From Chloroflexota bacterium (lineage in GTDB: Bacteria > Chloroflexota > Dehalococcoidia > Bin125): DNA of 42,849 nt. The stretch spans positions 1 through 42,849 of the forward strand of contig QGNQ01000013.1 in NCBI GenBank assembly GCA_003228175.2, written 5' to 3'. Each line of letters opens with the position of its first letter. Position 1 is the first letter of the stretch. The notes under the pieces were generated by a model. The model was not told where the DNA came from, ran no database searches, and saw only the letters and a list, made by a program, of their open reading frames with translations. This document shows, in pieces, positions 25,002 to 32,054 of this stretch. The position numbers and the translations under genes are program-made.

Positions 25002-25895
25002 ATGGCCGAGCACCCCGAGCTACAGTTCGAATCGCAACCGGCGCTGCGGCAGCCGCACCTGGTGGTGGCTTGGGCGGGCTGGAACGACGCGGGCGAGGCG
25101 GCGTCGACGGCGGCGCGCTATATGGCGGCGACGATGGACGCGGAGCCGTTCGCGAGCATTGACCCGGAGGAGTTCTACGACTTCACGGAGGCGCGTCCGC
25201 TGGCGCGCTATCGCGACGGCGAACGCGAGATCATGTGGCCGAGCACGGACTTCTACGCGGTGCCGCTGCCGACGCAGGACCATGACGCGATCCTGGCCGT
25301 GGGGATTGAGCCGAACTTCCGCTGGAAGCGCTACATGGGCGCGATGCAGCAGCTGATGACAACGATGGACGTGCGTCTGGTGGTGACGCTGGGCGCGGTG
25401 GCGTCCGGGGTGCCGCACACGCAGGCGGTGCGCATTAGCGGATCCGCGAATACACCGGCGCTGGCGGCACGTTTCGCGATGCACCCTTCGCGCTACGAGG
25501 GGCCAACGGGCATTGTGGGCGTCTTCCACGACGCCTGCCGGCGGGCGGACGTGAGCGGGGTGAGCCTGTGGGCGGCGGTGCCGCACTACCTGCCGGGGAT
25601 CGCGAACCCGCGCGGGGCGCGGGCGCTGCTGGAGCGCCTGGGGGAGATCAGCGGCCTGCCGGTGGACTTCGAGCGGCTGGGACGGCAGGAGCGCCGCTTC
25701 GACGAGCGGGTGCGCGCGGCGATGGAGGAGAGCAGCGAGCTCAGCGCCTACGTGCAGCAGCTGGAGGAGGCGGTGGAGGAGGAGGCGCCGGCGGCGGCCA
25801 AGCCGGCGGAGCTGCCCTCCGCGGAAGGGTTGATCGAGGATCTGGAGAAGTTCCTGCGTCGGAATCGCGACGACGAGGCGGAGGAGCGCCCATGA
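25002..25895 (+). CDS. PAC2-family protein (first copy)
   Basis: A 297-residue protein of the PAC2 (proteasome assembly chaperone 2-like) family, common in Actinobacteria and some other high-GC phyla. Diagnostic blocks: LVVAWAGWNDAGEAASTAARYM (about 21-42), FYDFTEARPLARY, EPNFRWKRYMGAMQQLMT, LGAVASGVPHTQAVRISGSA, YEGPTGIVGVFHDACRRADV, LWAAVPHYLPGIANPRGARALLERL, then an acidic tail. The bacterial function is not established; the fold suggests ligand or protein binding. The start is leaderless by its -10 spacing. The stop overlaps the next start (ATGA, 25892-25895), coupling it to the FTR-like selenoprotein gene. A paralogue with the same layout lies at 38043. Confidence 0.9.
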   Translation: MAEHPELQFESQPALRQPHLVVAWAGWNDAGEAASTAARYMAATMDAEPFASIDPEEFYDFTEARPLARYRDGEREIMWPSTDFYAVPLPTQDHDAILAVGIEPNFRWKRYMGAMQQLMTTMDVRLVVTLGAVASGVPHTQAVRISGSANTPALAARFAMHPSRYEGPTGIVGVFHDACRRADVSGVSLWAAVPHYLPGIANPRGARALLERLGEISGLPVDFERLGRQERRFDERVRAAMEESSELSAYVQQLEEAVEEEAPAAAKPAELPSAEGLIEDLEKFLRRNRDDEAEERP

Positions 25896-26482
25896 CGGAC
25901 GAAGTCCGACCCGAGAGGCCCATCGGGGAGGGGCCCGCTGCCGAGCCGACCGCCGCGCCGCCAGAGCTGAACGCGGTGGAAGAGGTCACCGCAGCGGACC
26001 GGATGGAGGCGTCGCAGAAGAACGTCGACAAGATGTGGAAGTTCGCGCGGAAGTTCGCGGACAAGAGCGGTTCGTTTCTGCACCCGCAGGAGGAGATCAC
26101 GGAGTTTCTGGTGATCGGCCTGGCGAAGCACATCGACGATTTGGGGAAGCCCCTCTGCCCCTGCAACTTCTACGACGACAAAGAGAAAGAGGTCGCGACC
26201 TCGAACTTCTGGATTTGTCCCTGCGAGGAGATGCAGAAGTGGAAGTACTGCCATTGACTGCTGTTCTGCGATGCGGAAGGTCTTCCCATCACCGAACATC
26301 TGCCCACTGACCACGAAGGCCGCGAGATCTACGGTCTGCGCCTGGACCCCGACTCCAGCAAGGGCCGCGCGATCGGCCGGCTGGAAGCGAAGCAGGGCCG
26401 GACGATTCAGAAGCGAGGCGGGAACTCGCAGAGTGGTGGCGCTGAGGCGGGCGGGGCTGAGGCGGGCGAAGTTGGCAGCTGA
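25892..26482 (+). CDS. Ferredoxin-thioredoxin reductase catalytic-chain homologue, predicted selenoprotein (Sec122)
   Basis: Predicted 196 residues with an in-frame TGA at codon 122 (26255-26257) read as selenocysteine. After a disordered first 35 residues, the FTR catalytic-chain core runs from about 40 to 150: MWKFARKFADKSG, PLCPCNFYDDKEKEVA, FWICPCEEMQKW, KYCH-U-LLFCDAEG. The motif is CPC-X17-CPC-X8-CH-U; the known family is CPC-X16-CPC-X8-CHC. By homology C89, C109, C111 and C120 bind the [4Fe-4S] cluster, and C91 and U122 are the active-site redox pair (C57/C87 in the cyanobacterial enzyme). The frame continues for 74 codons after TGA to TGA 26480. A SECIS-like hairpin follows the Sec codon. 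The last 20 residues are a GGAEAG repeat. Start ATG 25892 overlaps the PAC2 stop. Alternatives are a true stop, a pseudogene or a TGC-to-TGA error. No FTR variable chain or sel genes are present here. Confidence 0.85.
26270..26290 (+). promoter_or_regulatory. Bacterial SECIS-like hairpin
   Basis: Stem GATG/CATC (26270-26273 with 26287-26290), one unpaired C (26274), stem GGAA/TTCC (26275-26278 with 26283-26286), apical loop GGTC (26279-26282). The loop begins 21 nt after the TGA. E. coli fdhF has the same plan: lower stem, one bulged base on the 5' side, upper stem, GGUC loop, about 18 nt after UGA. It lies within the coding sequence, as bacterial SECIS elements do, and should bind SelB. Confidence 0.8.
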
Positions 26483-26590
26483 GCGGGAAGCGACGCGGTT
26501 GCTTGCCCAGGTCCGCGGGGGCCGCGTACCCTGTTCGGGTGCGCCTTGTCGACCGCAAGAGGCCGACTGCGAGGGACCAACGGAGAACTG

Positions 26591-26896
26591 ATGGCGAAAA
26601 AGAGTCAACTCGCTCGCGACAAGAAGCGTCGTGAGATGCACGCCAAGCACCAGGTCCAGCGCGCGGATCTGAAGGCGAAGCTGCGGGAGTCCTGGGACAA
26701 TCCGCAGGCCCGCTGGGAGATCCAGGTGGCGCTGCAGAAGCTGCCTCGGAACTCCAGCCCGTCGCGCCTGAAGAACCGCTGCGAAGTGACGGGGCGGTCG
26801 CGCGGGTACATGCGCAAGTTCGGTCTGTCGCGGATCACGTTCCGCGAGATGGCGTCGCAGGGCCTGCTGCCGGGGATTCGCAAGTCGTCTTGGTAG
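26591..26896 (+). CDS. rpsN: 30S ribosomal protein S14 (zinc-independent form)
   Basis: A 101-residue S14 of the long type: [14 protein letters not shown] at the start and [40 protein letters not shown] at the end. The CxxC...CxxC zinc ribbon of the short form is absent, so it is the C-minus form. It binds 16S rRNA in the 30S head. It lies outside a ribosomal operon, which often marks a paralogue made under zinc limitation; I see no obvious Zur-type palindrome upstream. GGAGAA precedes the ATG, and a -10-like TACCCT lies near 26527. Confidence 0.95.
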   Translation: MAKKSQLARDKKRREMHAKHQVQRADLKAKLRESWDNPQARWEIQVALQKLPRNSSPSRLKNRCEVTGRSRGYMRKFGLSRITFREMASQGLLPGIRKSSW

Positions 26897-26947
26897 TTAC
26901 GGGCTGACCGTCGGGAGCGGGCGCAGGTGATCCTGGTCCGCAGCGGC

Positions 26948-26986
26948 GCAGGGTGATCCGAGTTCGCCGGTGTAATCACCCCCTGC
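26948..26986 (+). terminator. Possible terminator hairpin after rpsN
   Basis: GCAGGGTGAT (26948-26957) pairs with ATCACCCCCTGC (26975-26986), leaving two extra C residues, around a 17-nt loop. There is no clean T-run, but TATTTCG follows about 7 nt later. It may end the rpsN transcript. The rest of the 243-bp gap shows no gene. Confidence 0.5.
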
Positions 26987-27139
26987 GTCGCGGTATTTCG
27001 CACTACTCGTTACGTCAAGCTTTTCTGCCTCGAGGCGCTGCTCTACGATCAGCGTGTTTGGCTGGCCCATGCATCGACGTTAGCTGGGCTTAACAGATCG
27101 ACTGCCGGCAGGCGGGAGTCGATCCTGACGCGGCGTGCT

Positions 27140-28753
27140 ATGTCCTTGATCGCCGGCATTCCCCGCCCTCTTGGCCGCCACGGGTCGCGGGGATCGGCGT
27201 CCTTCGTCTGGATTCCGGCGCTGATTGTCGCGGCGGCGATGACGATCCCGCTGATCTACCTGCTGGTGCGCGCCGCCGACGCCGACGCGGACGCCTGGAA
27301 CAGCCTGCTACGCGACAGCACCTGGCGGCTGTTGGGCAACACGGTTCTGCTCGCGCTGAGTGTGACGGCCGCGTCGATCGCGATCGCGCTGCCGGTGGCC
27401 TGGCTGGTGGTGCGGACCGACCTGCCGCTGCGACGGGTCTGGATCGTGCTGGCGGTGCTGCCACTCGTCTTCCCGTCGTTCGTGGGGGCGCTGGCGTACC
27501 TGGCCGCGACGGGGCCTCGGGGAACGATCGCCAGCATCTTGGGCCCGCTGGGGGTTGATTCGGTGCCGCAGATTACGGGCTTCGAAGGGTCGTTTCTGGC
27601 GCTGACGCTGTTCAGCTACCCCTACCTCCTGCTGACGCTACTGGCCGGGATGCGCGGTATCGATCCGTCGATGGAGGAGGCGTCGCGGGCGCTGGGCAAG
27701 GGCGCCTGGCGGACGTTCTGGTGGGTGGTGGTGCCGCAGTTGCGGGTGCCGCTGGCGGCTGGGTCGTTGCTGGTGGCGCTGTATGTGGTGAGTGACTTTG
27801 GGGCGGTCTCGATCCTGCGCTTCGACACCTTCACGCGGGCGATTTTCGTGCAGATGCAGAGCAGCTTCGACCGGTCGGCGGCGGCGGTGCTGGGGCTGGA
27901 ACTGGTGGCGCTGGTGGGGGTGATCCTGGTGGTAGAGGCGGTCACGCGGTCCCGGGGTCGCTATTACGCGGGTGGGACATCGGCGGCGCGTCGGCCGCGA
28001 CGGGTGCGGCTGGGGCGGTGGCGCTGGGCAGCGCTGGGATTCCTGACGCTGCTGGCGCTGGCGGCGCTGGTGACGCCGATCGTGGCGCTGCTGGACTGGC
28101 TGATCCGGGGCCTGCAGAACGACGAGCCGTTGGGCGAGTTGTGGTCTGGCGCGTGGCATTCGCTGTCGGTGTCGCTGGTGGCGGCCGGGATCGCGGTGGC
28201 GGCGGCGTTGCCGGTGGCGATCGTGGCGGTGCGCAAGCGTGGGCCGGTGGCGGGGCTGATCGAGCGGGTGAGTTATGTGGGCTTCGCGCTGCCGGGCATC
28301 GTGGTGGCGCTGTCGATGGTGTTTTTCGCCTTGAACGTGGTGCCGGGGTTGTACCAGAGTTGGACGGTGCTGATCTTCGCGTATCTGGTGCTGTTCCTGC
28401 CGCAGTCGATCGGGCCGCTGCGGGCGTCGTTGGTGCGGGTGCGGCCCAGCATTGAGGAGGCGGCGAGCGGGCTGGGACGATCGCCGGGCTCCGTGCTGAC
28501 GACGATCACGCTGCCGCTGATCGTGCCGGGCGTCCTGAGCGGGTTCGCGCTGGTCTTCCTGACGACGATGAAGGAGCTCCCGGCGACGCTGCTGCTCGCG
28601 CCGACGGAGTTCGACACCTTGTCCACGCAGGTTTGGACGCATGCGGACGCATCGTTCTTCGCACGGGCGGCGGCGCCGGGTCTGCTGCTGATCGGCCTGG
28701 CGGCGATCCCGATGGCGCTAATCCTGCTCCGCGAGCGAGGCCTGCGTGACTGA
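27140..28753 (+). CDS. Fe3+-type ABC transporter permease (fused double permease, FbpB-like)
   Basis: A 537-residue inner-membrane protein made of two homologous permease halves with about 12 membrane segments. Each half has an EAA loop: EEASRALGKGAWRTFWWVVVPQLRVPL (about 178-204) and EEAASGLGRSPGSVLTTITLPLIVPG (about 437-462). This is the layout of FbpB/SfuB-type ferric iron permeases (and of putative thiamine permeases). The ATG at 27140 has no strong ribosome binding site. The ATPase gene overlaps its end by 8 bp. No binding-protein gene is in this operon. Confidence 0.9.
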   Translation: MSLIAGIPRPLGRHGSRGSASFVWIPALIVAAAMTIPLIYLLVRAADADADAWNSLLRDSTWRLLGNTVLLALSVTAASIAIALPVAWLVVRTDLPLRRVWIVLAVLPLVFPSFVGALAYLAATGPRGTIASILGPLGVDSVPQITGFEGSFLALTLFSYPYLLLTLLAGMRGIDPSMEEASRALGKGAWRTFWWVVVPQLRVPLAAGSLLVALYVVSDFGAVSILRFDTFTRAIFVQMQSSFDRSAAAVLGLELVALVGVILVVEAVTRSRGRYYAGGTSAARRPRRVRLGRWRWAALGFLTLLALAALVTPIVALLDWLIRGLQNDEPLGELWSGAWHSLSVSLVAAGIAVAAALPVAIVAVRKRGPVAGLIERVSYVGFALPGIVVALSMVFFALNVVPGLYQSWTVLIFAYLVLFLPQSIGPLRASLVRVRPSIEEAASGLGRSPGSVLTTITLPLIVPGVLSGFALVFLTTMKELPATLLLAPTEFDTLSTQVWTHADASFFARAAAPGLLLIGLAAIPMALILLRERGLRD

Positions 28754-29888
28754 GTCGTCCACTCCGGCGCTCGAATGCGCAGGCCTGCGGAAGTCGTTTG
28801 GCGACGTGCCGGCGGTCCACGACGTCTCGCTGGAGGTGCGCCCGGGCGAGTTGCTGGCCTTGCTGGGGCCAAGCGGCTGCGGCAAGACGACGACGCTGCG
28901 GTTGATCGCCGGTTTCGAGCGCGCGGACGCGGGCACGGTGCGGATCGGCGGGCGAACGGTCTTGGATGCGCGCAACTCGCTGCCGCCGGAGTCGCGGCGG
29001 GTGGGGATCGTGTTTCAGGATTACGCGCTGTTCCCGCACCTGAGCGTGGGGGCGAACGTGGCGTACGGCCTGGACAGGCCCGCTTCGCCACAGGGTGCCG
29101 GGGGTGCGGGGTCGCGGCTGGCGGGCATGGCGCATCGGTATCTGCCGCGCAGTCCCCGCGGAGGCGATCCGCGGGTGGCGGAGGCGCTGGCTCTCGTGTC
29201 GCTGGGGGGGCTGGCGGATCGCTACCCACACGAGCTGTCGGGGGGGGAGGCGCAGCGGGTGGCGCTGGCGCGCGCGCTTGCGCCGCGTCCGGAGCTGATT
29301 TTGCTGGATGAGCCGTTCTCGAACCTGGATTCGCGGCTGCGGGTGGCGGTGCGGGCGGAGGTGCGGGCGATCCTCAAGCGCGCGGGCGCGGCGGCGGTCT
29401 TCGTGACGCATGACCAGGAGGAGGCATTCAGCCTGGCGGACCGCGTAGCGGTGATGTGGGAGGGACGGGTGGCGCAGGTGGGGACGCCATCCGAGATCTA
29501 CCGGCGACCGGCGACGCGGGCGGTCGCGGCCTTCGTAGGCGATGCGGATTTTCTGCCTGGTGCAATAGAGAACGGGGTCGTGCGGACGGAGATTGGTCCG
29601 ATGCATCCGGCCGACGCCGCCGGGATGGATGGCCCGGTGGAGGTGATGCTGCGGCCGGAGGCGGTGCAGGTCCGCGAGCAGCCGCCGATCGATGCGGCGG
29701 ACGACTGGGTCTGGGGCGAGGTCAGCGCGCACGAGTACTACGGCCACGACCAGATGATCCGCGTGCGGCTGAGGAGTGGCGGGCAGGTACACGCGCGCTT
29801 GGGGCCGGAGGCGGCGCATGCCATGGGGGACCGGGTCTGGGTGCGGGCGCAGGGTCCGGTGGTGGTATTCGCGGCGGCGGACGACTAG
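28746..29888 (+). CDS. Fe3+-type ABC transporter ATP-binding protein (FbpC-like)
   Basis: A 380-residue ABC ATPase starting at GTG 28746 inside the permease gene. Walker A is GPSGCGKTT (about 38-46), the Q-loop is VFQDYALFPHL, the signature is ELSGGEAQRVALARAL, Walker B is LILLDEPFSNLD and the H-loop is VTHDQEEAFSLADR. A C-terminal regulatory TOBE-like region (about 290-380: VEVMLRPEAVQV, GEVSAHEYYGHDQMIRVRL) fits the CUT1/Fe3+ group. An insert of about 30 residues (QGAGGAGSRLAGMAHRYLPR) sits before the signature. It powers the double permease upstream; the substrate, probably Fe3+, is inferred from family resemblance. Confidence 0.92.
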   Translation: MTESSTPALECAGLRKSFGDVPAVHDVSLEVRPGELLALLGPSGCGKTTTLRLIAGFERADAGTVRIGGRTVLDARNSLPPESRRVGIVFQDYALFPHLSVGANVAYGLDRPASPQGAGGAGSRLAGMAHRYLPRSPRGGDPRVAEALALVSLGGLADRYPHELSGGEAQRVALARALAPRPELILLDEPFSNLDSRLRVAVRAEVRAILKRAGAAAVFVTHDQEEAFSLADRVAVMWEGRVAQVGTPSEIYRRPATRAVAAFVGDADFLPGAIENGVVRTEIGPMHPADAAGMDGPVEVMLRPEAVQVREQPPIDAADDWVWGEVSAHEYYGHDQMIRVRLRSGGQVHARLGPEAAHAMGDRVWVRAQGPVVVFAAADD

Positions 29889-29897
29889 CTAGTCGTC
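29880..29897. other. 18-bp perfect palindrome at convergent stop codons
   Basis: GACGACTAG followed by its exact reverse complement CTAGTCGTC. It encodes the last Asp-Asp-stop of the ABC ATPase on the plus strand and Asp-Asp-stop of the proline-rich gene on the minus strand, with no base between the two genes. There is no T-run. It could fold in either transcript, but is too compact (no loop) for a normal terminator. Confidence 0.7.
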
Positions 29898-30791
29898 GCG
29901 ATTGTCCAGCGGGAGCGGGACAGTGAGCGGGCCGGCAGCGCCAGTGGTCGCGGTGCGGTAGGCGCTGAGCGCCGTGATTACGAGTTGGCGATCGGGCAGG
30001 ATCTCACGCGAGGCGGCGGACGGCGCGGGGGCCGGGTCGGTGGGATCGGCCTGGTCGTTGGGGAGGATGATCTCATCCGGGGGAATGGGCGGCGGTGGCG
30101 GCGGCGGCGGTAGGGCCGACCCGTCCGGGGCGGGCGGGGCCGCCGGCGGCGGCGGTGGCAGGGGGGTGTCGGTGGGCACGGCGGGGCCATCTGTCGGCAC
30201 GACGCGTGGGGGCGCGACGAACGGCGCCGTGGGGGTTGCGTTGACGACGCCGTCCTGCGGAACGACGAACTTGCCACGGAACGCGCCGGGCGCGGTCGAG
30301 AAGATGTGCAAGGAGGCGTTGGCCGGTACGAATTGGCGGGCGTGGCGGATCATGCGCTGGATGCCCGGCGAGAGGCCGAGCGAGGCCAGCAGCCCGCCGG
30401 TGGCGGCCGGCGCCGGTGTACCAGTGGGGGCGGATGCGCCAGCACCGTCGAATCCGGAGTCTGGGGGCTCGGGCTCGCCGACGGGCTGGACGTTGGCGCC
30501 GCCGGAGGTGTCGCCGATCGGGGCGTCGCCCGCGGTTGGTGTGTCGGTCGGGATGGGGGGAGGCGGGGGAGGCGGTGGGAGTGGCGGGGCGCTGGGGTCG
30601 GCCTGCTGCGCGGTCAGGCCGTCGGCGGGCGCCTGTGCGACGTTGGCAGCCGCGAGTTGCTGCGGGAAGCCGTCGCCGCCCGGTGTCGCGACGGCGGGGG
30701 ATGCGGCTGCCTCCCCGGAGGGGGATGTCGATCGGGCGGGGGCGCTGGCCGCCACTAGTGATATCGCGGGCGCTTGTTGAATCGTGCTCAT
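29889..30791 (-). CDS. Proline-rich low-complexity protein of unknown function
   Basis: A 300-residue protein if ATG 30791 (MSTIQQAPAISLVAAS) is the start; the frame is open upstream, but that part looks like antisense noise. It contains two runs of eight prolines (residues about 73-80 and 242-249) and T/P/A-rich segments. A single ordered-looking block lies between them: GLLASLGLSPGIQRMIRHARQFVPANASLHIFSTAPGAFRGKFVVPQDG. No membrane helix is obvious; the start could be a weak signal. The C-terminus (REILPDRQLVITALSAYRTATTG) is again ordered. I do not recognise the family. Confidence 0.6.
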   Translation of the reverse strand: MSTIQQAPAISLVAASAPARSTSPSGEAAASPAVATPGGDGFPQQLAAANVAQAPADGLTAQQADPSAPPLPPPPPPPPIPTDTPTAGDAPIGDTSGGANVQPVGEPEPPDSGFDGAGASAPTGTPAPAATGGLLASLGLSPGIQRMIRHARQFVPANASLHIFSTAPGAFRGKFVVPQDGVVNATPTAPFVAPPRVVPTDGPAVPTDTPLPPPPPAAPPAPDGSALPPPPPPPPIPPDEIILPNDQADPTDPAPAPSAASREILPDRQLVITALSAYRTATTGAAGPLTVPLPLDNRDD

Positions 30792-31066
30792 TGTCCTCAG
30801 CGCGTTCGCCGCTCGTCGGGGCCGTTTGTTGGACCGCTCAGGCCGGCGAATGGTGCTGGCGCGTCTGAGCGGTCCTGATGCCTTGGCACCAACGCTACGG
30901 ATGCTGGGGAATCTCGCCCATTGGGGAACACCCTGCCCGCGGGCGACGCGACCCGGAGCCTGGAGGGCGCGGGGCCTGGGCGTACTCGGGCCTGGGCATG
31001 CGTGGGACAGGGCGCTGGCCGCATTGGGGCCGCTGAAGCAGCCGGGAATGTCTGCAGCGTGCGCTG
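30792..31066. other. Intergenic region without a clear gene
   Basis: This stretch separates two minus-strand genes. Frames on both strands are Ala/Arg/Gly-rich and lack ribosome binding sites or recognisable motifs. It probably holds the promoter of the proline-rich gene. Confidence 0.4.
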
Positions 31067-31987
31067 CTAGCGCGGGTCCGAGATGGGCCCGGCCAAGAGT
31101 CGCTCCAGGAGACGCGCCGTCTCCGGAGGGGAGGCGGGCTGGCCGGGGGCGCGCGAGCGATCCCAATCGAGGAAGGGGAGGATGCCGGCGTGGCGCCGAG
31201 CGCGGTTGAGGAAGGCGACATCAATGACGCCACCGGCCTGCTGGTAGGCCTCCGTGACGAGCCAGGCGAAGTTGGCTCCGTACTGCTCTGAGACGGCGGC
31301 GAGGTCCAAGGCGGGATCGGTGACCGCGAGGCGGTTCCAACCGAGGACGGCTTCCAGGCCGCGCGCCTCGTCATCGACCAGGAGGTGCTCGGGAGCCAGG
31401 TTGCCGTGGGTGGGCGCGGGCTGGAAGTCGCCGGCGCCATCGGTGCCCATGGCGTCGAGGAAGGCCTGCCACCAGCGGCGCAGGCGCGCGGCGCGGGTGA
31501 TGCCCAGCTGGGGACGCAAGGCGGTGGTGCTGCGGCGGCGCAGGCCGTCCAGCATGACGCGCCAGTCACGCGGGCCGATGGCGCCGAGGGCCTGGGCCCG
31601 CTGGGCAGGGTAGGCGTGGAGTTCGACAAGGAACTGGGCAAGCGTCTTGGCCAGTCGGGCCTCGCTGCGCTCGCTGATCAAGGCCGGCGCGAAGGCCGAG
31701 CCGGGCAGCCAGTGGGACTCGAATGCGCCACGGCTCGCGCTGGGTAAGGAGTGCGGCTGCGGTTGCGGGATGGCGGCGGAGAGATGCCCGCGCAGGTAGG
31801 GGAGGATCTGCACGCGGCGCTCGTGGGCGGCGAGGGCGGCGTCGTGCTTGGGCAGGTGCAGGACGCGCCCGGCGGCTGGGTCGTGGACGACGAGGGCATC
31901 GGGGCCATCGCGCAGGACGAGGGGCTCGCCGGTGAGGGAGAGGGCGTCGAGGGTGGGGAGGGGGGAGTCGTCGTGCCGAGCGGGCAT
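31067..31987 (-). CDS. Aminoglycoside-phosphotransferase-fold protein with degenerate active site (probable pseudokinase)
   Basis: A 306-residue protein of the APH/choline-kinase fold. The N-lobe resembles other members (LVLRDGPDALVVHDPAAGRVLHLPKHDAAL) and the C-lobe is helical (WQAFLDAMG, PALDLAAVSEQYGANFAWL). The catalytic loop that should read HGDxxxxN is H194-G-N-L-A-P-E-H201: the base Asp is Asn and the metal-binding Asn is His. The second metal site, usually (V/I)-(I/L)-D-(W/F), reads AVLGWNRLAVTDPALDLA, with Gly for the Asp. Both key residues are thus lost while the fold is kept. The start ATG 31987 is preferred over ATG 32008 because a -10 element overlaps the latter. Confidence 0.82.
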   Translation of the reverse strand: MPARHDDSPLPTLDALSLTGEPLVLRDGPDALVVHDPAAGRVLHLPKHDAALAAHERRVQILPYLRGHLSAAIPQPQPHSLPSASRGAFESHWLPGSAFAPALISERSEARLAKTLAQFLVELHAYPAQRAQALGAIGPRDWRVMLDGLRRRSTTALRPQLGITRAARLRRWWQAFLDAMGTDGAGDFQPAPTHGNLAPEHLLVDDEARGLEAVLGWNRLAVTDPALDLAAVSEQYGANFAWLVTEAYQQAGGVIDVAFLNRARRHAGILPFLDWDRSRAPGQPASPPETARLLERLLAGPISDPR

Positions 31988-31994
31988 AGGGGCA

Positions 31995-32000
31995 AGTGTA
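31995..32000 (-). promoter_or_regulatory. -10 element of an apparent leaderless promoter (degenerate kinase gene)
   Basis: On the minus strand TACACT is followed by TGCCCCT and then ATG (31987), a 7-nt gap that puts the transcription start at the start codon. No Shine-Dalgarno sequence is present. Confidence 0.55.
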
Positions 32001-32054
32001 TCGGCCACGGTTGGCGCGTCCCTGTGCGCAGGGCTACGCGCGGGGCGCCGGGGA

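Noticed and set aside
24242-25162. 306-codon plus-strand frame opposite the methyltransferase
   Set aside because: Gly/Glu/Ala-rich shadow of a clear SAM-methyltransferase on the minus strand.
26255-26257. TGA as an ordinary stop codon of a 121-residue FTR-like protein
   Set aside because: It would remove the last active-site cysteine of a strictly conserved motif, yet the frame continues with family-like sequence and a SECIS-like hairpin follows. A TGC-to-TGA sequencing error remains possible but does not explain the hairpin.
30784-31209. 141-codon plus-strand frame in the gap before the kinase-like gene
   Set aside because: No ribosome binding site or motif, and its 3' half is antisense to the kinase-like gene.
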